64,000 bases of DNA. Source: Certhia americana. Lineage: Eukaryota > Chordata > Aves > Passeriformes > Certhiidae. Position 1 is the stretch's first letter, and each line of letters starts with the position of its first letter. Positions 11,722 through 23,575 of the stretch are shown here, piece after piece. Where the stretch lies: NCBI GenBank assembly GCA_018697195.1, contig CM031858.1, positions 109,120,944-109,184,943 of the forward strand. Direction: 5' to 3'. The notes beneath the pieces were generated by a model. It saw only the letters and a list, made by a program, of their open reading frames with translations. It had not been told where the DNA came from and made no database searches. A program made the position numbers and the translations under genes.

Positions 11722-13088
11722 TGTGTTATGTTTTGAAACTGGCCAAGTGCAAGGCACAGAGGAGAGCTATTCACTTACCCTCTTCTGGTATAGTTGGGCA
11801 GAGGAGAAGGAAAAAAAAATAACCAAGGGTCCATGAGGTGAGGTAAGGACTGTGAGAAAAACACTCTAAGGGCAAAACAGGTTTAAATTTAAAGGTATAA
11901 AGTAAATTTATTATTGATAGAGTCAGCAAAGTATAATGAGAAGTAAAATAAGCCCTTAGAACAACTTTTTATTTTCCCCTCATCTTCTCCTTCCTTCCCA
12001 CTGACAGCACAGAGAGACAGGACATGGGAGTTTTGGTCACTTAATCACCTGAGATATTTTTCTGTTTGCTCAGGTAGAACAGTTTTTATTCTGCTATGTC
12101 ATGTGGTCCCTTTACATGGGCAAACAGTCTTTCCAAAACTGTTGTGTTGTGGGTCACTCATCCACAGATTGCAGTCCTTGAAGGATAGGCTGCTCTGGTT
12201 TGGAAGAAGGGCCCTCCTTCTCTCACTCTGGAGCCTGGGGCCCTCTCTCTCTCTCTATTTGGGTATTCCGTTAGACCACAGCTTTCTCTAGCATCCACCC
12301 ACTCCAGCGTGAGCACTTTTCCCACAGGGTGTGAGTGGATCTCTGCATTATTACATGCATTGCAAGGGAACAGTTTATTTTACCATAGACTTCACCACAG
12401 TTTACGGAGGAATCTCGGCTCCCACATTTGAAGCACGTCCTACCCCTCTTTTTTTTGCCCACTGACCAGGGTTGTCACTATGTTGTTTTCCCTCGTATGT
12501 CCTCACTTCCTCCTCTTCTCTGACTGGAAGAAAAATTGCAGCTTGTAAGTGCCCCTGTCAACAAGTTCCACTAATTCAAATATTTTTACAGGAACCCACA
12601 GTGCTAAAATTTGACCTCTTCTAAGTTCCACATCGGGGAATCGTTCATCACGTTTCCATCCCACGGGCCGCGGCGGCCGCCGCAGTGCTGTCACTACCAC
12701 CTCTCCTCATGTGGAGCACCAGGAATGGGGAGCTGCTCCTGCTGCCCTCCTCTCCTGCAGCACAACTGGATGGGGGTTGCCAGGCAGGCAGGGCTTGCCA
12801 TGGGCCACACCGAGATGGCCCCTGGTGGCCCCTGGCAGCAGCATTTTGCCATCTCTGGAAAAAAACTGTGCACACTCTGTTTGGAATTTCTTCTTAAATA
12901 TTGCATCACAGACGAGTTACCAACCTCTCTAATCAGGCCAGCAGCATGTCCACATTCGGAGCCATCAGAGATTGGCTCTGTTGGACATGGTGGAAGCTTC
13001 TAGCTGCTTCTCACAGAAGTTATCCCTGTACCCCATCCCCACCCACCCAAAAAAAAAAAAAAAAAAAAAGCTATGCGAAATCAGCATG
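11722..13088 (-). mobile_element. ERV LTR-like repeat, long copy with GC-rich core (-)
   Basis: On the minus strand both ends and the distal parts match the same avian LTR-like repeat seen at 18113-18765. At the 13088 end the reverse complement of the repeat's start is visible, then GACATGGTGGAAGCTTCTAGC and the run of A (13049-13069). At the 11722 end the terminal segment begins TGTGTTATG, with a minus-strand AATAAA at 11907-11912, as expected near an LTR polyadenylation site. The middle (about 12480-12850) does not align to anything I know and includes a very GC-rich stretch with a NotI octamer near 12667-12680. No clear target-site duplication flanks it. No coding function is claimed for the short open frames inside. 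Confidence 0.7.
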
Positions 13089-14962
13089 GGAACAGGATAT
13101 ATATTTTTTTTTTTTTGGTACAAACTTGCTGCAGCTAATAAGCCTCTTGGCCTCCCAAACTATGCAAGTTGTCACATCAGACTTGGTGTGGCTAGTTAGG
13201 TTGTTTCTGTTGGATGCGTATGTACTCACATGTGATCTGATAATGAAAAATTAAACCAATAAAACCTTTATATTACATGAAGGCCTCCCCATGGTATTCA
13301 GTACTGGCCATTTAGTTCTAGACCCATATGAAATCTTCAGAGCTGAGTGTTGTATTAAGGCTATAGCTCTTCATTTTCATTTCTAGGGTTTCTTATTGAA
13401 AAAAATTCAATGTAACTGATCATCTCTCCTCTGACTCTTTGATCTCTTTGAGGAAAATAGGACATATGGTTGGTTTCAGCAGAAATTCTTTCAATGAAAG
13501 AAAAAGGTACAGTAAATAACTATCAGTGAAGCTCTTTGGCTGTGGTCACTCTTGCTTTAGCAGTTGTATTTCCTTTGTTGCACACTCCTCTGCTGCAAAT
13601 CACTTGCAACTCCTACATTACATGGGTCCATTCTCTAAAATATCTTCAATATAGAGACAGAGTCAGAGCCTAGCAGCCCTTGAAATACATGTGCTCACCT
13701 TTTTTCTCTTTTGGTGAAGAGCCAATGAATAAACAAATCACAGCCTTACACTGAGGGAAGAAAATTAATTTGGAAAAATGCTTACTCTGGCAGGTGGGAT
13801 TTTAAAAGAAATGTATCTCATCTGCCTTCTAGAGCTAACTGTTTAAATAATATTAGAAACAGACCTGTGTAAACCCATGTCAGAAATACACGAGGTAAGA
13901 TAATGAGAAATGTGATCTATACCTATTTCAGTAAATGTCTGTACTCAAAATCTGATGTTTAGAATCCTAATCTCTTCAGTACATTCTTGATTACTTTCAT
14001 TATGGTGTCACAGGGAACAGCATAATAATAATGCAAATGACCATCAATAACAGATGATGTCTAAATCATCTACTTTCACCAACCACCCAAATTAAACATA
14101 AATATATTATCATTCCAATATGGTACCTTCTTAATTATCTGAACTACGTTCCAAATTTTCAGTCAGACATTCACAGAATGATGCTGTTAACTACAAGGCA
14201 GCAAACTGGAGACAAATGTTAAAGAATGATTAAAAAATATAAAAAATGAAGTAACAAAAATTATAGAAATCTGATTATTTATTTAAATTCAAAAAAGAAG
14301 AAGGTGTAAGAATCTAAATAAATTATAAATAAGCAGGGTCTGTAAATCTAAAATTATCAATGAAATCAGCTAATTTATCAAGGAACCCTAGTTCCATATG
14401 ACCTGCAGTTGTTTTAATTCCCTGTGCCTTCTGCATAAGTGCCCCACGGGGTTCAAATACAGGTGAGTTCAATGAGGATCACCAAAGAGGGTGCTTGAAA
14501 TACTGGTATTCAGGAGCATACCTAAAACCATAGATACCTCTCATTTTAATTTATATCACTGCTGGAGGCAAAAAAGAGGAACCCTCCTTCCTTCCTGTCT
14601 TCTCCCCTATTTTACATATTAATGTAACTCACCACTGTATCATAGTAAGCAAAGTCTTATGAATAAAAGCCAGTTTTTACTGTGTGACCAAATCCCAGAA
14701 TACTGAATGTATTTCTCAGAAGGATGCTTAACTTAGTGGGAGTATGGGAGCACACCCCACTTGTCTCATTCCTTTCTGTGTCATTAAGATGTCAGTCACA
14801 CTGTCCTGTGCTGCAGAGAAAGGAAAAGAACAGTTCCTAGGCAGGTTGCAAACAAGATGCTCCAGCCCACCTGGAGGAATGAGGTGACCTGAGGGTGCAG
14901 GGGCCTTAGGCAAATAAGGTAGTGCTGCTGTAGCCAATCCAGTTGAATCTCCTTATCCTGGA
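13089..14962. other. Single-copy AT-rich DNA
   Basis: The stretch is AT-rich without recognisable genes or transposons. A T run lies at about 13104-13117. Confidence 0.55.
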
Positions 14963-15700
14963 GGAATCCCAGAATCAGAGTGTTTGAAGTTGGAAAAACC
15001 TTCTAAAGGTCATCTAGTCCACCAACCCTCTTCAAGCAGTGTCAGCCTAGCATGAAGGACCATGTCCAAAAGGCTTTTGAGTATCTCTGCAACTTTTCTG
15101 GGCAGCCTGTGGCATTGCTCTATCGTCTTCATAGGGATAAATATTTTCCTGATGTTTACAGTGAAACACCTATGTTTTGGTTCATGCCCATTTCTTCTCA
15201 TCCTGTCACTGAATACCACTGAAAAGAGCCTGGCTCTGTTCTCTTTGCATTCTGCCTTCTGGTATTTAGATACTTATTGTCTACTATATACAATGTCAAT
15301 ATATTTTATGTCTATCTATCTGTCTGTAATTTATGTACTCACAATTTAATAATAAGTTCCCCCCTGAGCCTTCTCTTCTCCTGGTTGAACAGCCCCACAA
15401 GTCTAAGCCTATCCTCAATAACTACTCTCCGTCTTTGTGGCCCTTCACTGGACTCTCCTGTATTTCTGTCTCCTGTAAGAGGAGCCCAGAACTGGACGTA
15501 GTACTCCGTGTGCGGCCTCACCAGTGCTGAGCAGATTGGAAGGATCAGGTGATCCTTCCATATGTTGGGCAACACTTTGTCTAATGTGGGCTAGTGTACA
15601 AGTACATTGGCCTGCTTTGTGACAAGGCTCACTGTGACGTTGGCTCAAGTTCAACTTCTCACATTGCCAGCTGTCCTCCTGTTACTGCAAAGCTCCTTAT
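14963..15700 (-). mobile_element. CR1 fragment, 3' UTR and ORF2 C-terminus (-)
   Basis: Reading the plus strand, the CR1 3' end begins at about 14963 (AATCCCAGAATCAGAG, then TTCTAAAGGTCATCTAGTCC) and continues into the reverse complement of ORF2. Minus-strand residues SALVRPHTEYYVQFWAPL and GLFNQEKRRLRGELI at about 15575-15339 match the CR1 C-terminal domain. The similarity fades at about 15700. The reading frame is disrupted and a 70-bp AT-rich insertion sits at about 15275-15346. Confidence 0.85.
15275..15346. repeat. AT-rich insertion with TCTA/TCTG repeats inside CR1
   Basis: CR1 similarity breaks after ATTTAGATACTTAT and resumes at AAGTTCCCCCCTGAGCC. The intervening roughly 70 bp contains GTCTATCTATCTGTCTGT and is not part of the element as I know it. 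It is likely a microsatellite expansion or small insertion after the CR1 landed. Confidence 0.55.
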
Positions 15701-16260
15701 TTTCTCATGACCTGTACCCAAACTGCACATGTATCCAGACATCCCAGGTTGTGTCCAGGTGCTGATGGCACCAGCAGGTTCTGCAGCCTCACCACTTCCT
15801 TGGGGCTGGAAGCTGGTGTGCAAAGTCAGCTCTGTTACTGTGCAGCTGTGACCCTGGGTCAGGCTGCTGTGAAAACAGGTACATTGTGAGAAAGAGCTTT
15901 CAGAACCTCTTCTGATACCTCCCCACCTGTCTTGGGAGCTGTTCAGATCCTGCCCTTGCTATCTGCCTGAATTCTCCTTGCTGGCATGTCTGGGGTTTGC
16001 ATGGAGATCTGGGCTGTGCCTGATACTGACACAGCCAAGCCTTCTGTGTTCTCCTTGCTGGGATACCTTGGGACTGCACCCCATGAGGGAGAGGGCATTG
16101 TTCTGCCAGGGATTCTCCCAGCTCTCCAAACCCTGCACTAACTACCCTGCAGTTCCCTGACTCCATGTTAGCCTTCTCAGGGCCAGAAAGTTGATGTGCC
16201 ACACTCAGAGGGTCTCTGTGTTTCCTGCCTTCTCTCCTCACACCTCTAATGCAAAAGATA
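15701..16260. other. GC-richer unassigned stretch next to CR1
   Basis: About 560 bp with visibly higher GC and CTG/CAG-like content than its neighbours (for example CAGCTCTGTTACTGTGCAGC). It begins where CR1 similarity ends. Short open frames exist on both strands (15900-16241 minus, 113 codons; 15978-16160 plus), but I see no domain, splice pattern or homology. It may be an older, unrecognised repeat or a single-copy GC patch. Confidence 0.4.
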
Positions 16261-18112
16261 GGGACTAGATTGCATTTAACATACCATGACTTCTGAATAT
16301 TTTTGTCATGGATTGCTCATATGTTATAACCCTGGAAGAACTTCAAGTGAACCAGGTTCTTTTCGGAAGTAAAATTATGAAGTTGAAGAATATTTATTTC
16401 CATACATGTTTGATCACTACTGTGATAATGGCTACTGGTATTTGTGAGAATTATTGTATCTTTAAAAATAGCTTTTGCAGAAAGAGAATGTGCCAAAATG
16501 TGCCTGAAACATTACTAAATGTAGCAGATTGCTTACAGGAATAAATGTGATCTGCCAGTTTTATTGAAGCAAAAGTGGTGTTCAGCAATCTTGTGTAGAT
16601 TTCACTTTTCCAGCTAGATTTACTATATGTTACATGATCAAACATGTATAATATTAATCTGTAATACTTTGGCAAACAAACATTCCTTTGTCATGTCAGC
16701 ATTCAAACTATCTCTACTCTGAAGATATTTTTATGAGTAAAGGAATCAGAGTTTTTTGACAGAAATATATATATATTTTTTCGTAGTTAAACAGATGGCA
16801 AATCTAGACACAATCAGCAAGTGTCTCTAAGGCAGTCAGACAAAACCAGCTCTTGTCATTTTGGCATATCACTCAATTTTATTTGGCTGAGTATCTAATG
16901 CTGTTGTGTGGTCATAACAACTCGTTTGACAAGAAATAGCCATTGCTACCCTTACTTTGATTTGGAGAAAAAAGATCACATGACTTTTTTCTACTTAGTG
17001 AAAGCAAACACTTTTCTCGTCAGATTTTCATAAATTGTATTAGATCATTGAAATCAGTATTGTATGATATTATTAAATTCTATGTAAGAACTTCTAAAAT
17101 GACTTACAGTTTCATCAATGCAGTGTATACGATCCTGTTCCAGCATCAGTTATTCCCTTAAAATGAAGCTGCATTTTGCACTAGCAGATCTAAAATTCAC
17201 TGGACAAATCCTGAAACATCATTCAACAACAGCCAACATCAGTGGCTTCAGTAGGGTCAGTATTTTATCACATTTTTTTAAAGGATGCTTTGTAATACAA
17301 AGACCTTCCTATTTTATGAGCAGGCAAACTTCTCCTGCCTACCTTTAGCACAGTTTTATTTGTATGTTCTATTTCTGTGTCTCTGGGAATCCTACCAGTA
17401 TGGTGACAGGGCTAATGTACCTTTGACATTGAAACAAACTCTGGAATATGCAGTAGATTAAAAAAGAACAAAAATTTGCACTGCAGGGTTTTGTCCTACA
17501 GAACAGTTATTCAAGAAATACTCCCCTGATTTATTTGACTATCGTGCTTCTAATGTCCAAATGTCAAAAAAAAAAAAAAAAAATTTTGACTGGTGTCACT
17601 CCCCTGATGAATATGATGGAAATCTGAGCTGTGAAAATCTAAATGGTTTCATATTTGCATTTAGGGAATCTATGTAAAATTGTATAAAATAAGGAGCTAA
17701 AATTAAGTTTCAGGGTATAAAATCAAAGAGATATTTATATTTCAACTTTGGTTATTGTCTGTTCCAAATGAATATTTAGCAAAGGTTTTTTGGAATATTA
17801 TCCTGCAGTTTCAACAAAGATCAAACAAAAATCAGTATCTTGATAGGTTTTAGACAGAGCCTAGACATGTTCACATATTGGTTCAAGCTGTTCCTTACCT
17901 AAAGTAAAAGACAGTTTGGATATAAGAGGATTCTTATTGATCTGTTAATGTCTTATTAAATCAGCACTCCTTTTTATAACACCTTCTGAAGTTTCAGAGA
18001 CTGTCACTGAAAAAAATTGGCAAATCTCCCAAGTTGTGACTAGGCAGTAAAGTATCAGAACTGTTTTTTCAAGAACGTAGGGATTATATCAGAATTTTTG
18101 AAGCTAGAAAGG
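16261..18112. other. Single-copy AT-rich DNA
   Basis: No gene or transposon is recognisable. An A run lies at about 17566-17582. Confidence 0.55.
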
Positions 18113-18765
18113 TGTATTGGGTTTGCACAGACAGGTTTTTGTAGTGGGAGGCTAGAGGGATGGCTTCTCATTTGGTGTGAGAAGCTGGTAGAATCTCCCC
18201 CTAAGTCTGACAGAACCAATGCCAGCTGGTTCCAAAACGGACTCACCGCTGGCCAAGGCCAAGACCATCTGCAATAGTGGGAGCACCCCAGGGCTTAACA
18301 AAGTTAAAGACAGAAAAAAAAACACAAAAGAGCAACAACCCTGCACAAAAGCAAATTGATGATGGAGAAAGGAGTGAGAATATGTAAGAGCAGCAGCCTG
18401 TGGGAAGGACTCATGTTGGAGAAATTCATAGAGGACTGTCTCCCATTGGAGGGGCTCTATGTTGGAGCAGGAGAGGGGTCTGCCTGTCTTCCCACGCTGC
18501 TGGAGGGGAGGAAGTTGGTAAAATCTACAATGAAATCAAGCCCAGGAAGATGGGAGGGGTTGGGGGAAAATTTCTGAAGGCTTAGTTTTATTACTTGTTG
18601 TTCTACTCTGCTCTAATTGGTTTTCCTTAGTTTCTTTTGCTCATGACAGTAATTGGTGGGAGATCTCTCCCAGTCCTTATCTTCATTCATTAGCCTTTTG
18701 GTAAGTTCTCTCTCCCATTCCCATCTGAGGAGCACCTGGTGTCCAGCCAGGATCAACCCACCATG
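18113..18765 (+). mobile_element. ERV LTR-like repeat, internally shortened copy (+)
   Basis: The copy starts TGTATTGGGTTTGCACAG and follows a widespread avian LTR-like repeat: AGAAGCTGGTAGAA, GGACTCACCGCTGGCCAAGGC, AAGGACTCATGTTGGAGAAATT, GAAATCAAGCCCAGGAAG, GTAATTGGTGGGAGATCTCT, and the terminal GATCAACCCACCA. By memory of the family it is shorter than full length, missing several tandem-like internal blocks. A 5-bp duplication is only approximate (AAAGG before, GAAGG after 18765), so the boundaries or the duplication have decayed. No internal retroviral coding region adjoins it, so it is probably a solo LTR. Confidence 0.75.
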
Positions 18766-21700
18766 GAAGGACATATTCCCATTTCAGTATAGTCTGCATA
18801 ATTACGTTCAGAGCTTGTATGGAAATACATATTTAGATTACATTTCTAGATCTTTACAGAAATCTAAATATTCTTCAAAAGACTAGCCGTATCTGCAGCA
18901 ATGAAGGGCCCCACTATAGCATTACAAGCAGAATACTCTTCCAGTAGCAATTCATAAAATATTATTGGCAGTTCTGCAGTATGGATAGTTGAAGTGATCA
19001 ATTACATAGATTCAGTATAAGAATATGGCTCCCTAATTTATCATTATAAAAAATAGTGAAATGGACTTCATAGGAACCATTTTAATTAAAAAAAACCTAA
19101 AAAACTCCACCCTAAACTTCTGCTAAAAATGCCAATAAAAAAGTTTTAGCTCATTATATCTTTTAAGAACTTTATTTATAGTATACTGTTTGTAGCTTAG
19201 TTGAACTTTCTATAAAAAAAAATCAATTTCACATTAGGAATCATTTAAATTAAGCACATTTTTCAATGACTACTAGCTCTTATTTCCAAATGTCACAGTC
19301 AAAATCAAACACTGAGGGCAAAAGGTCCATGCCTACAAAATAATGGATTTCTTCATGTATATTTCCAATAACATTTAACAGAAATCAATGTCCATGGTGA
19401 TTGTTTAGAGATTGACAGAAATAATGCATTGTTCATACTTCAGTAATCAAAATTATTCTCATAAAGATCAAAATAATTCTGGATTTTTTTTTCTTTTACT
19501 CATAACACAGTTTTATTCTTATATGATGAAAAGAAAATTAAAATGTTAGCTATATATGTACTGCTGCCAGAAGATTTCTGAGTCTGGTGAAATGAAGTGC
19601 TTATGCTAACAGTCAGTTAAAAGGAACATAAATCTAAATTTACAGTGGGTGACACCTGAGCCTTGGTGAGGGATTCAATTTATATATACTCACTATGCAT
19701 TTCATTACTGTAAGCTCTCTTTATAAAAGACCTCACCAAACAAAGGACAATCCTTTCTCTGACTTAGTAAACAGCCACACCTAACTCCTCCTTTCAAACG
19801 CACTGGCCATGGAAATTGCTGTTCTATGTATAATCACTGTCTCATGCTAAAAATCCATTTGTGATAATGCTTCTTGCATTATCAAACCATGTGATGTGAC
19901 AGGATGTGTGTCATCTTGCCTCGGGTGGCCTATTAGGTTTAAAGCTGAAGGCCAAGTGACACAGCCATCTGTGCATTGGTGCTGTTTCTGTCTGATACTT
20001 TCCCCCATGCCTCTAGTCTAAGGACTTATCTTGGTTACCAAATGTCCCTGTATAATATGTGTATAATTAAAAATCAAATGGAAAGTGATGTATTAAACGT
20101 ATCGCAGCAACTCTCAGAGGTTGAACAGACTTGATGTCTATACACAAAATTGCAGTTTTCTTGAGCTCTGCATAGTCTTGAGGCCTTCAGGCCTTATATG
20201 CAAACTGCAACATTTAATACATATATAACAGAAATTCTAACATCTAATTACTATTGTTTTCATTATATAGTTTATGTCCTTACATAAATATAATTTTGGG
20301 GTTTTGATAATCAAGCAGAAAAAAAGAGGTTACATTGATGAGACAGAAGAAATTTTTTTTTTTTTTTCCATTTTTTCTTTTTTTACCCCATAATTACCCA
20401 TCCTCATTACCAAAATACATCACAAGCACGGAGTGAATCAAATTCAGGTTACAATCAACAAACTCCTCAGGGGTAAGCATATACCTTCATGGACTGAATC
20501 CCACTCATCCTTTTGCTCCCAGTGTATTAGCCCAATGTATTAGTAATACATTAGGAATGTATTAGCCATGTATGCATGTACTGCTACTCCAGGCAAAAAT
20601 GAAAACATACTACAAGCATCATTCATCCACCCATCCCAGTGCACCTTCCATCCAGCCTAATGGCTAAAACAGCCAAATGAGTTTTTGTTATTTTGGTTTG
20701 CTTTTTTTCACAGGGACCCAAATATCTCCAGAAGAATATGTGAACCAAATGTCAATCTCACACAGTCTCAGAGAGTGTATTGACCACAGGACTACTGTAA
20801 AAAGAATCAGTTCTGAAAAATGAGACTGCCTCTTGCTCTTCCACTAGCAGCAGTTGACAATCAGACTCTCCCAACATCCAGACTTTGGCAAAATGTCAAA
20901 ATGTTTTTTTTAGTATGTGCATATTGAACAACCCTTGAGGTAAAACTAATTTCTGTTCAGCACACCAGGATCTCATTCATCTGCCTTCTTACCTATGAAA
21001 AATGTATACATTTGCCTACTCATTGGAAAAGAGAAAACGTAGCGTTTCTTTACTTCATGGGTGAATACTTTAAAAGCGTTTTACCAGCTTTCTGCTGTAT
21101 CTAAGTCATTCTTAGGGTAAGTCAGAGGACCTGATCTTTAGCCAGCCAGGGTTTAGAGCAATACAATAGGCACAACACAACTCTTCTATTTCTTTGGCCT
21201 TTGTGATCCAAGGAGAGTTGCAAAATCTAGTATAGTTCCTCCATAACAATCATTTGAGTGATCTCCCTTTTACTTTTTACCTAGATTATTTAGTCTCTTT
21301 TTCATCAAAATTATCAGGCATTTTTATCAAATTTATGCTTCTTACCATGAGAAAATATATTTCTTTGCAAGAACAGATGTTGTTTTATGTTATAGTTTTT
21401 ATTTTATACTCTTTTTAGTCTTTTTTTATACTCTTTTTATCTTCATTCATAGAATGTTTTATCTGGAAAATTTAGAGTTAGACAGGAAAAAAGCTTCCAA
21501 CACTGTATGGTGCAATGCTTATTTAAAAAATTATAGTAATCTCTATAGTCTTTTGTGAAACTGTGGGTTTCAGTGTTCAACATTGACAAAAACAACATTT
21601 AAACAGCCCTTAGAAGAGAGAGCTGCTCTCACATATGCTTCCCTGACATATTTCTCTTTTTTTTTTTTTTCCTGGCAGAAATAGCACCCAATCTCAAGTC

Positions 21701-22796
21701 AAATTTAATGACAAAATGTCATACATGAAGCCATAAAAACTTAGCCAAAGGGACTTCTTTCCTTGCAAAATGTCAGAAATGAAAGTCTGTAGCCTCAAAT
21801 CTGATTTCCCGTTCATACCGCCTGTCTCATTCTACTGACATAAAGTTCCCCAGCTAACAGAAACACTATGAAACTTTTTTTGCGTGTGCTTTGGGAATAA
21901 AAAGACTAATAAAGATAGATAGAAAGAGCTAATATCACCAACATTTTATTCAGGGCTCTATGGAATAGTTTGTGAAGAACTTTTTGTTTTGTTTGTTGGA
22001 GAGAAGTGTAGTATGGTACAAAATGTTACCTGTTACAGTTTCTTCCTCAGCTGCAGATCTCCCCAGGCATCAGAGAGCTTGTGCTGAAAAGAGAAAATCT
22101 GAAGCTTTGCTGATTGCCACTGGACAGCACAGTGCTGTAAATCACAGTCTTAATGTTTCCTTTCTCTGCCTTGAACACATAACCTCAAAGAAACAATTGG
22201 AAAAAGAGCTGGAGGATTGTTTTTGGTTTTGTTTTTGTTTTTTTAAGAGATATGCCTTAAAAATAGTCTGTAAAAAGAAACAGGGTCTCAAAAGCAAGAA
22301 TCACATACAAGAAGTGAGGGAATGCTTGTAATGGACATATAATAAGCTTATTAAGCTGCACATTTACAGCAGGAAGACAAGTAAGACCCTTTTTTCCCCC
22401 AGGCCACCACTAACAGAGAAGAGAGGGGAAGCCCCATAGAACTTCATGAATTGCAGAACAACAGTTTGAGGGAGAAAAGAAAATAAGGACTTGATGGTAT
22501 CATAAAAGAGTAACAAAGGTACGTGGTGCAGACTGCAGGAAGGTAATAGACTCATGTAGACACAGATAATTTGATTTGAGAAGAATATATATCCATCTTA
22601 GAGCCAAAGTGAGATAAATCCTGGAATATTTATTGTTGTCCTATCCATTTATTATGTTTATATTGTAACTGCAGTTTGTACACTTGGGGTTTTTTTGTAC
22701 CACTCATATCATAGCAAAGTCATATTCTCTGTTCCTGTTGGTATGTTGCTAGGACATCATGGCTACATCTGCAGACATAGAATGAAGTCTCCCTTT
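18766..22796. other. Single-copy AT-rich DNA
   Basis: No gene or transposon is recognisable in 4 kb. Two small palindromes are present: TGATAATGC at 19862-19870 with GCATTATCA at 19876-19884, and AATGTATTA at 20534-20542 with TAATACATT at 20544-20552. T runs occur at about 20351-20368 and 21657-21671. The stretch around 19860-19990 looks less degenerate and could be a conserved noncoding element, but I cannot show it. Confidence 0.5.
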
Positions 22797-23575
22797 CACA
22801 GATTCAGAATCTTTTGTGCTGGAATAGACCTCCAAGGTTATAGAGTTTAACCTTTCACTGACTGTCCCCTTATTAACAATCCCACATCACTAAGTGCTAC
22901 ATCCAGTCATGTCTTGAACACCTCCACAGATGAAGATTCTACCATCTCCCTGGGAAGTTCATTCCCAATGCTTGATGACACTTTCAGTGAAGAAATTCTT
23001 TCTGGTGTCCACTAAACCTTCCCCAGTGCAGGTTCAGGCCATGTCCTCATGCCTTGTTGCTGATTGCCTGGGAAATGAGACCCTACCTGGCTACACCCTC
23101 CTTCCAGGGAGTTGTAGAGAATGATAATCTTCCTCCTAAGCCTCCTTTTTTCCAAGCTCAACAACTCTAGTTCCCTCAATTGCATCTCACAGGACTTACT
23201 CTCTAGGCCCTTCACCAGCTCAATTGCTCTTCTCTGGACACACTCCAGCCCCTCAATGTCCTTTTGAAATGAGGGAACTGAACACAGCCCTCAAGTTGCA
23301 GCCTTACCAGTGTTGAGTAGAGGAGGATAAATGTCCTGGTCCTGCTGGCCACACTACTCCTGATACAGAACAGAGTGCCATTGGCATTCTTGGCCAGCTG
23401 GGCACATGTCTGACTCATTCAGCCAGACATCGAACAGCACACCCAGGTCCTTTTCCTTTTCCAGCCACTCTTCGCCTGACCTTAGCACTGCATGGGGTTG
23501 TTGTGACCCAAGTGCAGGACCCAGCACTGGACCTTTTTGAACCTCATATTGCTGGCCTTTTCTTATCAATCTGTA
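22797..23575 (-). mobile_element. CR1 fragment, 3' UTR plus ORF2 C-terminal half (-)
   Basis: The minus strand reads as the CR1 ORF2 C-terminus in three frames. At about 23569-23354 it has EKDLGVLFDVWLNESDMC, at 23418-23212 SVASRTRTFILLYSTLVR, and at 23215-23012 LRELELLSLEKRRLRRKI. The plus strand begins with a degraded 3' end (GATTCAGAATC, then GGAATAGACCTCCAAGG). Several frameshifts inactivate it. Its 5' end is truncated near codons for the conserved MRFNK-like segment. The text AGTGCTACATCCAG...GTCTTGAACACCTCC marks a different CR1 subfamily from the copy at 14963. Confidence 0.9.

Noticed and set aside
12503..13003. Several 65-130-codon open frames on both strands
   Set aside because: They lie inside the GC-rich part of an LTR-like repeat, overlap in many frames and match nothing I recognise.
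15900..16241. Minus-strand open frame of 113 codons
   Set aside because: The composition reflects a local GC-rich patch; there is no domain and a plus-strand open frame overlaps it.
21650..21690. Strong splice-acceptor-like T tract ending in GGCAG
   Set aside because: No matching donor or open coding segment follows; T runs before AG are common here.
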